64,000 nucleotides of DNA from Burkholderiales bacterium (GTDB taxonomy: Bacteria > Pseudomonadota > Gammaproteobacteria > Burkholderiales > Burkholderiaceae_C): the NCBI GenBank assembly GCA_003241965.1, contig QBMB01000001.1, positions 24,498 through 88,497 of the forward strand, read 5' to 3'. Of the stretch, positions 26,282-34,533 are shown piece by piece. The notes below the pieces were generated by a model. That model searched no databases. It saw nothing but the letters and a program-made list of their open reading frames with translations, and was not told the DNA's origin. Made by a program: the position numbers and the translations under genes. Position 1 is the stretch's first letter; every line of letters begins with the position of its first letter.

Positions 26282-27694
26282 ATGAGCATGACCACAACCA
26301 GAAAACCCGCACCGTCGTCCGCTATCCAAATCGCTGACATCACGCGGGAACTGGCCGCGCGCTGCGCTGACCTGTGCTACACCGATCTCCCGGAGGACGT
26401 GCGCCTGCGGGTCCGGCAATGCCTGCTCGACTGGATCGGGGTGACGCTGGCTGGCGCGTGCGAGCCACTGGTTCACATGCTGGCCGAAGAAGCCCGTGAA
26501 CAGGGTGGGCATGCCCAGGCCACCGTCGTCGGGCACGCCATGACGACCTCCAGCCGGCAGGCGGCATTGATCAATGGCTCGGCCTCGCACGCACTCGACT
26601 ATGACGACGTCAACATGGCCTGCACCGGCCACCCCTCGGTGGTCCTGATCCCGGCCTTGCTCGCCCTGGCCGAATCGCGCGGCGCCAGCGGACGCGACTT
26701 CATGACGGCCTTCGCCGCCGGCTACGAAACCATGTGCCAGTTGGGGTTGGTGTGCGGCGACGCACAGTATTCCAACGGCTTCCACACCACAGCCACGCTA
26801 GGCACGCTCGGTGCGGCCGCCGCCTGCGCACGCTTGCTGCAACTCGATGCCGACGACACCGCGACCGCGCTGGGCATCGCCAGCACCATGGCGGCTGGGC
26901 TGAAATCGATGTTCGGCACCATGTGCAAACCCTTGCATGCCGGGCGGGCCAGTGCCGACGGCCTGCAGGCGGCCCAGTTGGCCGCACGCGGCTTCACCAG
27001 CCGTGCCGATGCGATTGAATGTCCGCAAGGCCTCATCGCCACGCACGGTGGTACCGCGTCGTTGGGAGCTGCGGTGGCCACGCCGAACGGCGGCTGGCAT
27101 CTGCGCCACAACCTGTTCAAGTTCCACGCCGCCTGTTATGGCACACATGCCGCCATTGAGGCCGCGAGCCACTTGCGCCTGCAACACGCACTGCGGGTTG
27201 ATGACGTGTGCCGCGTGACGGTGCGTGCCAGTTCCGCCTGCGAGGGTGTATGCAACATCGCGGAGCCGCGCACCGGGCTGGAGGCCAAGTTCAGTCTCCG
27301 TCACACGGTAGCGATGGCGCTGGCCGGGGTCGACACCGCCGGATTGGACGCGTTCAGTGACGAAGCCGTATACGCGCCCGAGGTGGTGGCGCTGCGTGAT
27401 CGGGTGCAGGTTTTGCTCGCACCTCAATGCCCGGACCTCACCCTCAGCGAGGTGGTGATCGAGACTCAGAGCGGCACAGTGCTGCGCCAACGCTACGACA
27501 GTGGGCGCCCAGCCAGCGACCTGCTGGAGCAGCAGCAGCGCCTGGAGGAAAAGTTTCGCCTGCTGGTCAAGTCTGTGCTCATACCTGACGAGTGCGACGA
27601 GCTGATAGACCTGGTGGCACGGCTCGACGAACTGACCGACCTCTCGCCGCTGGCAGGCATGCTGGCTCGCCAAGCGTGCGCTGATCGACACTAA
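26282..27694 (+). CDS. MmgE/PrpD family protein
   Basis: A 470-residue member of the family that includes 2-methylcitrate dehydratase PrpD, cis-aconitate decarboxylase and iminodisuccinate epimerase. Visible features are LLDWIGVTLAG, the core NGSASHALDYDDVNM near residue 100, KPLHAGRASADGLQAAQLA, and KFHAACYGTHAAIEA. The start at 26282 follows the crotonase stop by one base. PrpC/PrpB partners are absent, so a role in the methylcitrate cycle is unlikely; a dehydratase or epimerase step on a di- or tricarboxylic intermediate is inferred. It ends 59 bases from a convergent gene. Confidence 0.88.
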   Translation: MSMTTTRKPAPSSAIQIADITRELAARCADLCYTDLPEDVRLRVRQCLLDWIGVTLAGACEPLVHMLAEEAREQGGHAQATVVGHAMTTSSRQAALINGSASHALDYDDVNMACTGHPSVVLIPALLALAESRGASGRDFMTAFAAGYETMCQLGLVCGDAQYSNGFHTTATLGTLGAAAACARLLQLDADDTATALGIASTMAAGLKSMFGTMCKPLHAGRASADGLQAAQLAARGFTSRADAIECPQGLIATHGGTASLGAAVATPNGGWHLRHNLFKFHAACYGTHAAIEAASHLRLQHALRVDDVCRVTVRASSACEGVCNIAEPRTGLEAKFSLRHTVAMALAGVDTAGLDAFSDEAVYAPEVVALRDRVQVLLAPQCPDLTLSEVVIETQSGTVLRQRYDSGRPASDLLEQQQRLEEKFRLLVKSVLIPDECDELIDLVARLDELTDLSPLAGMLARQACADRH

Positions 27695-27753
27695 CAGCGT
27701 TTATTGGTGCGGGCAGGCTGGCGTGCGGAAAAAAAAGAGACGTGCAATACCCC

Positions 27754-28581
27754 TCATTGGTCGGCGTTTTTGCTCTCCGCGGAAGGGCTGCGCCCAATGC
27801 GGCAAAACAAGCGCTGCAACATGCTCCTGGTCTCCCCACGGGCCAGCTGCTGCGGATGGTGACCAACTCCAGGCAGCGCCGTCACTTCAAGCGGCATCAG
27901 ACCGTGGCGAAACAATGCAATCGCGCTGGGCCGCCAGCCATATTCATCGTCATTGCCGAACAACACGGAGACCGGACAACGCACTGCGGCAAGCTCGACG
28001 CTCATGTCCCATTGAAGTGCCTGCGGGCTGGCCCAGGGCTCGTACCAGCCCCAGAACATGGTGTCGGTGTTGTCGCCATGGTGGCGACGAAGTTTTTCGC
28101 GCAAGCCGTCTTGCTCAAACGCGCGCCGCGCGACGGCCATGGCGTCCACCATGAACTGATCCACAGCCATGGTTGGCGAGCAGGCAAAAACGCCGCATAC
28201 CAGCTCAGGATGCGCCGCCGCAGCCAGCACCGACATGGCTCCTCCATCACTGTGGCCGAACATCAACGCCTTGTGGATTCCAAAGTGGCGCAACACCTCG
28301 CCAAGCACCGGCCCAGCCTCTTCACGCCGGTAGCTGGGCTCGCGCCCACCCACCAGACTCTCGGATCGCCCATAACCATACCGGTCATAGGCCAGCACCG
28401 GCCAGCCGCTGGCTTCGGCCAACACCTGAGGCAGGTCTTTCCAGGTGGTGATGCAGTCCAGACCGCCATGCATCATCACGATGGTCGGCTGCCCGTTGCC
28501 CACATCACCCCAGGTGGTGGCGGCCAGCCGATGGCCTCCCGCAAACAGTTCGTGTTCCTTCATTTCGTTCTTTTTCATCAT
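27754..28581 (-). CDS. Alpha/beta hydrolase
   Basis: A 275-residue alpha/beta-hydrolase fold protein. The oxyanion region is MMHGGLDC, the nucleophile elbow is FGHSDGGAM, and the late acid/His region includes FGNDDEYG and GVGHHPQQ. The ATG at 28581 has CGGAGG about 10 bases upstream; a long open frame further upstream is a shadow of the acyl-CoA dehydrogenase. It is the last gene of the minus-strand unit starting at 32056. It may hydrolyse an ester, a thioester or a C-C bond of a ring-cleavage product; the context is acyl-CoA metabolism. Confidence 0.9.
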   Translation of the reverse strand: MMKKNEMKEHELFAGGHRLAATTWGDVGNGQPTIVMMHGGLDCITTWKDLPQVLAEASGWPVLAYDRYGYGRSESLVGGREPSYRREEAGPVLGEVLRHFGIHKALMFGHSDGGAMSVLAAAAHPELVCGVFACSPTMAVDQFMVDAMAVARRAFEQDGLREKLRRHHGDNTDTMFWGWYEPWASPQALQWDMSVELAAVRCPVSVLFGNDDEYGWRPSAIALFRHGLMPLEVTALPGVGHHPQQLARGETRSMLQRLFCRIGRSPSAESKNADQ

Positions 28582-28625
28582 GTCAATCTGCCTCCGGGTT
28601 GGGCATTGCAGAGGATCCACACAGC

Positions 28626-29858
28626 CTACAGGTCGGCCTGTCCAGTCAGCAGTTGGCGCGCGACGGTGCGGCGCTGGATTTCGCCCGTACCGTCGGGTAT
28701 ACGCATCACGCGGGCGAAGCGGTAGCCCTCTTCCAGGCGCAGTTCGTTGGTCAGGCCCATGCCGCCGTGGATCTGGATGCTGCGGTCCATCACGCGCCCC
28801 AGCATCTCGGTCGAAAATGCCTTGACCATACTGACCTGTGCGTTGGCTGAGCGGCCGCTGTCCAGGCGCCAGGCACAGTTCTGAATCATGGTCTTGGCAG
28901 CGTAGATGTCCATCGCGCTGTCGGCCAGCATGAGCTGGATGGCCTGGTGCTCGGCAATGGGCACGCCAAAGGTTTTTCGCACCTTGGCGTAGTCCACCGC
29001 CTGGTCCAGCGCCCAGCGGGCCAAGCCCAGGCAGGATGCAGCCATGCCCATGCGCCCGGCGTTGACGCCGTCCATGGCCACCGCCAAGCCGTGCCCGACG
29101 TCGCCGAGCCGGTGGTCGTCGCGCACACGCACGCCGTCGAGCACGATGACGCCGGTGTCGCCGCCTAGGTGACCCATGGTGTTGATGATGCGCGGCACTG
29201 AAAAACCTGACGCGCGCGTGTCGACGAAGAAACCGGTGACACCACCCTTGTGGCGCGCTGCGGCTTCGGGGTCGGTCAGCGCGAACACCATGGCGTAATC
29301 GGCGTAGGGCGAGTTGGTTATCCACTGCTTGGTGCCGGTGAGCACCCATTCGTCACCGTCGCGCACGGCGCGGGTTTGCATGCCGAATACATCGGAGCCC
29401 GCATCGGGCTCGCTCAGACCAAAACACAGGGTCTTGTCGCCGCTGGCGATGTCGTCGCGATACTGCGCGAAGATGTCCGGCTTCAGATGCCGCAGCACAG
29501 GCGACAGACCGTTGGTGAAGGGCGAGGGCAGCACCACCGTCTGCACCAGCGGCTGGGCCGGACCCACGCAGTGGTTGAGGCTCTCCTGCACATGGGCCAT
29601 GACCTGCGCGCCCTGCCCGCCACCACCCAGTTTTTCGTCGCCGAACAAGGTGTAGAAGCCCAGTTCCGCGGAGCGCTTGCGCACCTGCTGGCGCAGCGCC
29701 AGCGCCTCGGGCACATAACGGCCGCTGGCGTCGAACAAAGTGCGTTCGCTGCCCAGCAGATCGTGGTGGCGCTGCTGCAGTGGCAGCACTTCGCGCTCCA
29801 CGAAGCGCAGCACTGCCTCGGCAATCGCCACGGTATCGGGATCGATGGTGAAGTCCAT
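28626..29858 (-). CDS. Acyl-CoA dehydrogenase
   Basis: A 410-residue FAD-dependent acyl-CoA dehydrogenase. The signature is FGLSEPDAGSDVFG, followed by GTKQWITNSPYAD; the C-terminal domain has YAKVRKTFGVPIAEHQA and QIHGGMGLTNE with a final RIPDGTGEIQRR. It introduces the alpha-beta double bond and passes electrons to ETF. It starts 16 bases after the DUF35 gene and belongs to the unit with MaoC-like, thiolase-like and DUF35 proteins. Chain specificity is not visible. Confidence 0.94.
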   Translation of the reverse strand: MDFTIDPDTVAIAEAVLRFVEREVLPLQQRHHDLLGSERTLFDASGRYVPEALALRQQVRKRSAELGFYTLFGDEKLGGGGQGAQVMAHVQESLNHCVGPAQPLVQTVVLPSPFTNGLSPVLRHLKPDIFAQYRDDIASGDKTLCFGLSEPDAGSDVFGMQTRAVRDGDEWVLTGTKQWITNSPYADYAMVFALTDPEAAARHKGGVTGFFVDTRASGFSVPRIINTMGHLGGDTGVIVLDGVRVRDDHRLGDVGHGLAVAMDGVNAGRMGMAASCLGLARWALDQAVDYAKVRKTFGVPIAEHQAIQLMLADSAMDIYAAKTMIQNCAWRLDSGRSANAQVSMVKAFSTEMLGRVMDRSIQIHGGMGLTNELRLEEGYRFARVMRIPDGTGEIQRRTVARQLLTGQADL

Positions 29859-29874
29859 ATGGGAAACCTCGGCG

Positions 29875-30276
29875 CTACAACAGCCGGAACTTCGGCAGCG
29901 TGACCTCGTCGGTCACGTCGTCGTACTGCACCGTCACACGCTGGCCGATGCGCACCGCCTCCACATCGTCGGTGACGATGTTGGTCATCATGCGCGCGCC
30001 CTCGTCGAGGTCGATCACCGCCACCACGTAGGGGGTGTCGGCCTTGAAGGCCGGACCGGCCGGCCGGCGCGCGATGGTGTAGCTGTAAATGGTGCCGGTG
30101 CCGCGCGCATCGACCCATTCGACGGCGTCGGAATGGCAGTGCGGGCACAGGACGCGCGGATAGAAATGGTGCTTGCCACAGTCATGGCAGCGCTTGAGTG
30201 TCAGGCGATGTTGTTTCAGGGCGTCCCAATAGGAGCGGCTCTCGCCATCGATGACGGGCAGGGGTTTGTCGTACAT
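29875..30276 (-). CDS. DUF35 / OB-fold zinc-ribbon protein, partner of the thiolase-like protein
   Basis: A 133-residue protein with the DUF35 layout: an N-terminal helix (SRSYWDALKQHRL), a rubredoxin-like zinc ribbon C-x2-C...C-x2-C (RCHDCGKHHFYPRVLCPHC) and a C-terminal OB fold. DUF35 proteins form complexes with SCP2-thiolase-like enzymes and are needed for their aldolase or thiolase activity (ChsH2-Ltp2). The ATG at 30276 is five bases after the thiolase-like stop. The pairing with the upstream gene is direct positional evidence for such a complex. Confidence 0.9.
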   Translation of the reverse strand: MYDKPLPVIDGESRSYWDALKQHRLTLKRCHDCGKHHFYPRVLCPHCHSDAVEWVDARGTGTIYSYTIARRPAGPAFKADTPYVVAVIDLDEGARMMTNIVTDDVEAVRIGQRVTVQYDDVTDEVTLPKFRLL

Positions 30277-30281
30277 GGTGT

Positions 30282-31451
30282 TCACCGGGTGGAGAGAATG
30301 CAAGTGGCACCGCTGGAGAGCGTGCCGCCGGTGCCGTGGACCAGCGCGGTCACGGCGTCCTGGATCTGGCGCGGGCCGCATTCACCGCGCAACTGGCGCA
30401 CCGCCTCGATCAGCAGGAAGATGCCGTACATGCCGGGGTGTGCGTAAGACAGACCGCCGCCGTTGGTGTTAAGCGGGAATACACCGCCCGGCGCGGTGCG
30501 CTGGTTGGCGACAAAGGCTCCACCCTCGCCACGCTTGCAAAAGCCCAGCGCTTCGAGCGTCAGCAGCACGGTGATGGTGAACGAGTCATAGACCTCAACC
30601 ACGTCAATGGCGTCATGCCGGATGCCCGCCATGGCAAAGGCGTCCCGACCGGCCACTTCGGCGGCCGTCAGGCGCGCTAGGTCGGGCATGGCGGCGATGG
30701 TCCAGTGGGTGTGTGATTCGCCGTAACCGCGCACGAACACCGGCTTGCGACCGAGCGCCTTGGCGTGCTCGGCGGTGGTCATGACCAACGCGCCACCACC
30801 GTCGGTGACCAGACAGATATCGAGCAGGTGCAGCGGGTCGGAGATCATCGTGCTCTGGAGCACATCCTCGATCGACAGCGGCTCGCGCATGGTGGCCGCC
30901 GGATTGAGCGCCGCCCACTTGCGCGTGGCCACCGCGATCTCGGCCAGGTTCTCGGAGGTGGTGCCATATTCGTGCATGTGGCGCTTGGCCGCCATCGCAT
31001 AGCCGCCCACCGGCGTGGGCATGCCCCAAGGCGTCTCGTACTGCATGGTCAGCACCGCCGGGCGCCCGGCGAGGTTGCGGCTCATCTCGCTCTTCTGCAG
31101 GCTACCGTAAGTGATCAGCGCCACCTCGCAGCGGCCAGCCTCGATGGCGGTGGCGGCATGCGCCACATGCGCCTCGAAGGCCGAGCCGCCGATGTTGGTG
31201 CCGTCGACGAAGCGCGGCGTAATCCCCAGGTACTCCGACAGCGTCACGGTCGGCAACTGGCCCGGACCGGGCACCCCCCACATGCCGGCGGTCAGCAACC
31301 CATCGACTTCGTGCATGGCGATGCCGGCGTCCTTCAAGGCGTCGCGGGCGACCAGCGCCTGGGCCTGCAGGACCGACATGGGCGCAAGGACCTTGCCGTC
31401 CTTCAGTGGCAGGTCGGCAACGCCGACGATCACAGCTTCTCGTTTTGTCAT
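30282..31451 (-). CDS. SCP2-thiolase-like protein, probable acyl-CoA retro-aldolase (Ltp2 type)
   Basis: A 389-residue thiolase-fold protein of the SCP-x/lipid-transfer class. At the usual nucleophile position the sequence is GTNIGGSAFEAHV, with no cysteine, and near the C-terminus it has VHGTGGTLS where degradative thiolases have a second catalytic cysteine. NTNGGGLSYAHPGMYG is conserved for the family. Family members without the cysteine, such as Ltp2, catalyse retro-aldol cleavage of tertiary beta-hydroxyacyl-CoAs with a DUF35 partner, and a DUF35 gene follows directly. The aldolase function is inferred; the missing cysteine is seen. Confidence 0.88.
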   Translation of the reverse strand: MTKREAVIVGVADLPLKDGKVLAPMSVLQAQALVARDALKDAGIAMHEVDGLLTAGMWGVPGPGQLPTVTLSEYLGITPRFVDGTNIGGSAFEAHVAHAATAIEAGRCEVALITYGSLQKSEMSRNLAGRPAVLTMQYETPWGMPTPVGGYAMAAKRHMHEYGTTSENLAEIAVATRKWAALNPAATMREPLSIEDVLQSTMISDPLHLLDICLVTDGGGALVMTTAEHAKALGRKPVFVRGYGESHTHWTIAAMPDLARLTAAEVAGRDAFAMAGIRHDAIDVVEVYDSFTITVLLTLEALGFCKRGEGGAFVANQRTAPGGVFPLNTNGGGLSYAHPGMYGIFLLIEAVRQLRGECGPRQIQDAVTALVHGTGGTLSSGATCILSTR

Positions 31452-31573
31452 AGTTGGAAGTTTCCTAGTGTTGAATATCCCGGTCCACCCGGTCTGTACT
31501 GTTGATCCGGCCCTTTGACGTCGCGAGTCGTAGACGGGCTGCCACAGGCAAACGACTCACGAAAGTTCAAAAT

Positions 31574-32056
31574 TCATGGAGCCGGAGCAGCAGGCAAAAA
31601 AGTAATGGTTTCAGTGAAGTCGGCAATGGTCTCGCCACGCTGATTGATCACCAAATGTTGCAACTCCATCAGGGTGTAGCCGCGCGAGGTCGTGGGGAGC
31701 AACCGGGCCTCCCCTTCGACATGAATGGTGTCGCCCGGAAACAGCGCACCGCGCAGGCGCGCCTGTACGCCGGTCATACCGCCGAACGGGCCGACTTCGT
31801 GGCCTTTGAGCGTGCCCTTGATGATGCCCGCCACGTAAGTCGCCAGCAGCCCCATGCCTAGCGAGATGACCATCGGGCCGGGCGCAAAGCGGCTGCGATG
31901 CGATCCGGTCATGTTCTCCCGGATGTACTCCATGTCGATGAAAAATGGTTCATGCAAGCCGACCACATTGACGAAGGTGACGATGTCGGTTTCGCTGATG
32001 GTGCGCCGGTGCGTCTTGAAATGATGCGACTTGGCACTGTCGGTCAGCTTGGTCAT
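31574..32056 (-). CDS. MaoC-like hotdog protein with altered catalytic dyad
   Basis: A 160-residue single-hotdog MaoC-like protein. Where active hydratases have SGDxNPxHxD, this one reads VGLHEPFFID (residues 32-41), so Leu34 and Phe39 replace the catalytic Asp and His. It heads the unit with the thiolase-like and DUF35 proteins. In the mycobacterial ChsH1-ChsH2 hydratase one subunit provides catalysis and the other only binds substrate, so this could be a non-catalytic or differently acting partner. The start at 32056 faces an SDR gene. Confidence 0.82.
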   Translation of the reverse strand: MTKLTDSAKSHHFKTHRRTISETDIVTFVNVVGLHEPFFIDMEYIRENMTGSHRSRFAPGPMVISLGMGLLATYVAGIIKGTLKGHEVGPFGGMTGVQARLRGALFPGDTIHVEGEARLLPTTSRGYTLMELQHLVINQRGETIADFTETITFLPAAPAP

Positions 32057-32141
32057 TTTGAAGTCCGGTGATGGATGGGGGGTGGTGATGGATGAAAGTG
32101 GTCCTCTGCGGGCAATCCCTCGATCGGCCTGTCCCGCTGTT

Positions 32142-32169
32142 TTGACAAAGTCGGGTTTTTATGTATCCA
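32142..32169 (+). promoter_or_regulatory. Possible promoter for the SDR at 32187
   Basis: A -35-like TTGACA (32142-32147) and a weaker -10-like TATCCA (32164-32169) are 16 bases apart in the 130-base gap between divergent genes. The -10 is a poor match, so the call is tentative. Confidence 0.35.
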
Positions 32170-32186
32170 GCGCCGGAGAACAGCGG

Positions 32187-32996
32187 ATGAACCCAGCACC
32201 CTTGACTGGCGGTCCACTTCAGGGCCAGATCGCCCTCGTCACCGGTGCCACGGCCTTCATCGGTCGTGCCATAGCGCTGGAGTTGGCGCGGCGCGGCGCG
32301 CACGTGGTCGTCAACGGCCGCAATCCCGAAGCCGGGCAGGCGGTGATCAACGAGATCGCTGCGAACGGCTACAGCGCCACGTTTGAACAAGCCGACCTGA
32401 CCAATAGCGATGCGGTTCATGCCATGGTGGATCGAGTTGCCGAGCGCCACGGTCGCCTTGACATCCTGGTGGCCAGCGGCGCAGATGCCAGTGCCGACTT
32501 GCCGTTCTTTCGCCTTTTCAAGGAAATGCGCGACGGCGGCTTCGACAACTACATCCGCGCCCACTGGCTCACCCGCGTGTATGCGATCCAGGCGGCCGCC
32601 CGCGTCATGGCACTGCACGGTCGCGGCAAGATCGTCGCGGTGGGTACCGCCGCGGGCCGCGTGGCCACGGTCGGCGAATCTTTCATTGGCGGTGCCACAG
32701 GCGGCATGATGCAAATGTGCCGCGTGCTGGCACGTGAACAGGGGCGCGACGGCATTCGCGTCAACGCGGTGGCGATGAGCTACATCTGGGATGCCGAGCC
32801 GCGCTGGGGTCCGGGCTCGCCAGCGCTCGAAGACGGCCATGGTGCGGGCATGATCGAGAACCCGCGCAAGCGCATGCTGTTTCCAGTGCATTGCCAGAAC
32901 ATCGCCAACTCGGCGGCGTTCTTGGCCGGACCGGAGTCCGATGCCATCACCGGCCAGACGCTCAGCGTCAACGGCGGTTTGAGCACACCGGGCTGA
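32187..32996 (+). CDS. SDR-fold protein lacking the canonical catalytic residues
   Basis: A 269-residue Rossmann protein of SDR shape. The cofactor loop is TGATAFIG (one glycine replaced), NNAG is replaced by VASGAD (96-101), the Ser position reads AVGTAAG, and the Y-x3-K position reads F166-IGG-A170. SVNGGLSTPG near the end is typical of SDRs. GGAG lies seven bases before the ATG at 32187; a longer open frame from 32031 is not supported. It may be a non-dehydrogenase SDR homologue or use other residues. It is the only plus-strand gene between two minus-strand units. Confidence 0.8.
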   Translation: MNPAPLTGGPLQGQIALVTGATAFIGRAIALELARRGAHVVVNGRNPEAGQAVINEIAANGYSATFEQADLTNSDAVHAMVDRVAERHGRLDILVASGADASADLPFFRLFKEMRDGGFDNYIRAHWLTRVYAIQAAARVMALHGRGKIVAVGTAAGRVATVGESFIGGATGGMMQMCRVLAREQGRDGIRVNAVAMSYIWDAEPRWGPGSPALEDGHGAGMIENPRKRMLFPVHCQNIANSAAFLAGPESDAITGQTLSVNGGLSTPG

Positions 32997-33004
32997 CATG
33001 GCCA

Positions 33005-34519
33005 TCAGGCGCCACCGTGCGCGGCCTTGACGGCCGCGCGGTCAATGCTATCGGCACCGCCCAAGGGGAGTGCCGATACAAACACCACGTGCTTGGGTTT
33101 TTTGTAGCGTGCGATGCGACCGCCCACAAACTCGATCAACTCCTCGGCACTCAGCGTGCACCCCGCCTTCAGCACGCAGACAGCCTTGACCGCCTCGCCC
33201 CACTGAACGTCCGGCACACCGAGGACCACCACCTGCGCCAGCGCCGGGTGCTCCATAATGACCCGCTCGACTTCAGCCGGATAAACGTTCTCGCCCCCCG
33301 GCTTGATCAACTCCTTGGCCGGTGAACGCCCGCTGTACCAGAGGTAGCCCTCGGCATCGACGCGCCCCATGTCGCCCGTGTGGTGCCAGCCGTTGCGCAG
33401 CGTGAAGGCGTTGTCTGCTTCACAGCGCCAGTAGCCCTGGAACACCATCGGCCCCCGCACCACAATTTCGCCGGTGGCGCCTGTGGGCAACGGGCGGTCC
33501 AGTTCGTCCACCACCGCGACCATGTTCAGCGCGGTGGGACGCCCGGCGCTGCCGGGGCGCTCGTCAAATGGCGCCAGGCTGACCGAGCCCGAGGTCTCGG
33601 TCTGGCCGTAGGCACTCCAGAAGGTCGCCTGGGGACAGGTGGTGCGCAAGCGCGCGATGGTCTCGGGCACATCGATCCCCGACACCACGCGCAACCTGGC
33701 CAGTGAAGAGCCTTGGGCGGCTGCGGCGTCCAGCAGGGCACCCAGCATCGGTGGAAAGGTGCCGATCAGGCTGCCCCCGTCCTCGTCGATATGTTTGACC
33801 AGACTGGGCGGATCGAAACGTGTCAACAGCAGCGTCGCCCCGCCCGCCTGCTGCGTGGCCAGCATGAAGCCGATGGCGGCCACGTGAAACAGCGGCAAAA
33901 CGCCCAGATTGACGTCCGTCGGCGTCAGGTGCCAGGCCAGTTGCGTCTGCAGGCTGGCGGCAATCAGGCCGCGGTGCGAGAGCAGCGCGCCGCGCGGCCG
34001 ACCGCCCACGGCGGCGGTGTGGATGATGAGCAAACCGCTGTCGTCGGCCAGACCGGGCAGATCCGCCGCCTGCGTATCGCACTCCCGATACAGCTCACTG
34101 ACGGGTTGCCATGGCGCTGGCGCGGCGCCCAGCGTGTAGCGCAGCGTGTCGTCCAAACCGCGCTGCGGCAGCAGGGCCTGGAATTCATCGGCCACGATCA
34201 GCACCCGCGGTGCCACGTCCTCGATGACATAGGCGACCTCCTCGGCCGACAGCCGCCAGTTGATCGGCACCACGATCGCGCCCAACTGGGCTGCGGCGCC
34301 GAACAGATCGACGTATTCCAGGCAGTTGGGGGCCAGTATCGCCAGCCGGTCACCCTGGCCCACGCCTGCGTCCGCCAGACCGGCTGCCAGGCGCGCTGTG
34401 CGCCCGGCGTACTGGGCGTGCGTGATCCGCTGATTGCCGAACACCAGAGCGGTGTTCGATCCGTACAACCGCGCGTTGCGGTTGATGAGATCGTGCAGCG
34501 TAAAAGATCGCAAACTCAT
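33005..34519 (-). CDS. AMP-forming acyl-CoA synthetase (fatty-acid/aromatic acid-CoA ligase type)
   Basis: A 504-residue adenylate-forming enzyme. Seen motifs are IHTAAVGGRPRGALLSH at the A3 loop, AYGQTET (A5), GWHHTGDMG (A7), KPGGENVYPAEVE (A8) and RYKKPKH near the C-terminus. The A3 loop departs from the usual TSGTTGxPKG, with Arg in place of Lys. It is the last gene of the long minus-strand unit and probably activates the acid substrate, or a released acid, to its CoA ester. Its position near thioesterases suggests a release-and-recapture cycle, by inference. Confidence 0.9.
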   Translation of the reverse strand: MSLRSFTLHDLINRNARLYGSNTALVFGNQRITHAQYAGRTARLAAGLADAGVGQGDRLAILAPNCLEYVDLFGAAAQLGAIVVPINWRLSAEEVAYVIEDVAPRVLIVADEFQALLPQRGLDDTLRYTLGAAPAPWQPVSELYRECDTQAADLPGLADDSGLLIIHTAAVGGRPRGALLSHRGLIAASLQTQLAWHLTPTDVNLGVLPLFHVAAIGFMLATQQAGGATLLLTRFDPPSLVKHIDEDGGSLIGTFPPMLGALLDAAAAQGSSLARLRVVSGIDVPETIARLRTTCPQATFWSAYGQTETSGSVSLAPFDERPGSAGRPTALNMVAVVDELDRPLPTGATGEIVVRGPMVFQGYWRCEADNAFTLRNGWHHTGDMGRVDAEGYLWYSGRSPAKELIKPGGENVYPAEVERVIMEHPALAQVVVLGVPDVQWGEAVKAVCVLKAGCTLSAEELIEFVGGRIARYKKPKHVVFVSALPLGGADSIDRAAVKAAHGGA

Positions 34520-34533
34520 TTCAGGCTCCTGGT

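Noticed and set aside
30282-31451. Calling the thiolase-like genes ordinary acetyl-CoA acetyltransferases
   Set aside because: The nucleophilic cysteine is missing and a DUF35 partner is adjacent, which points to aldolase-type chemistry.
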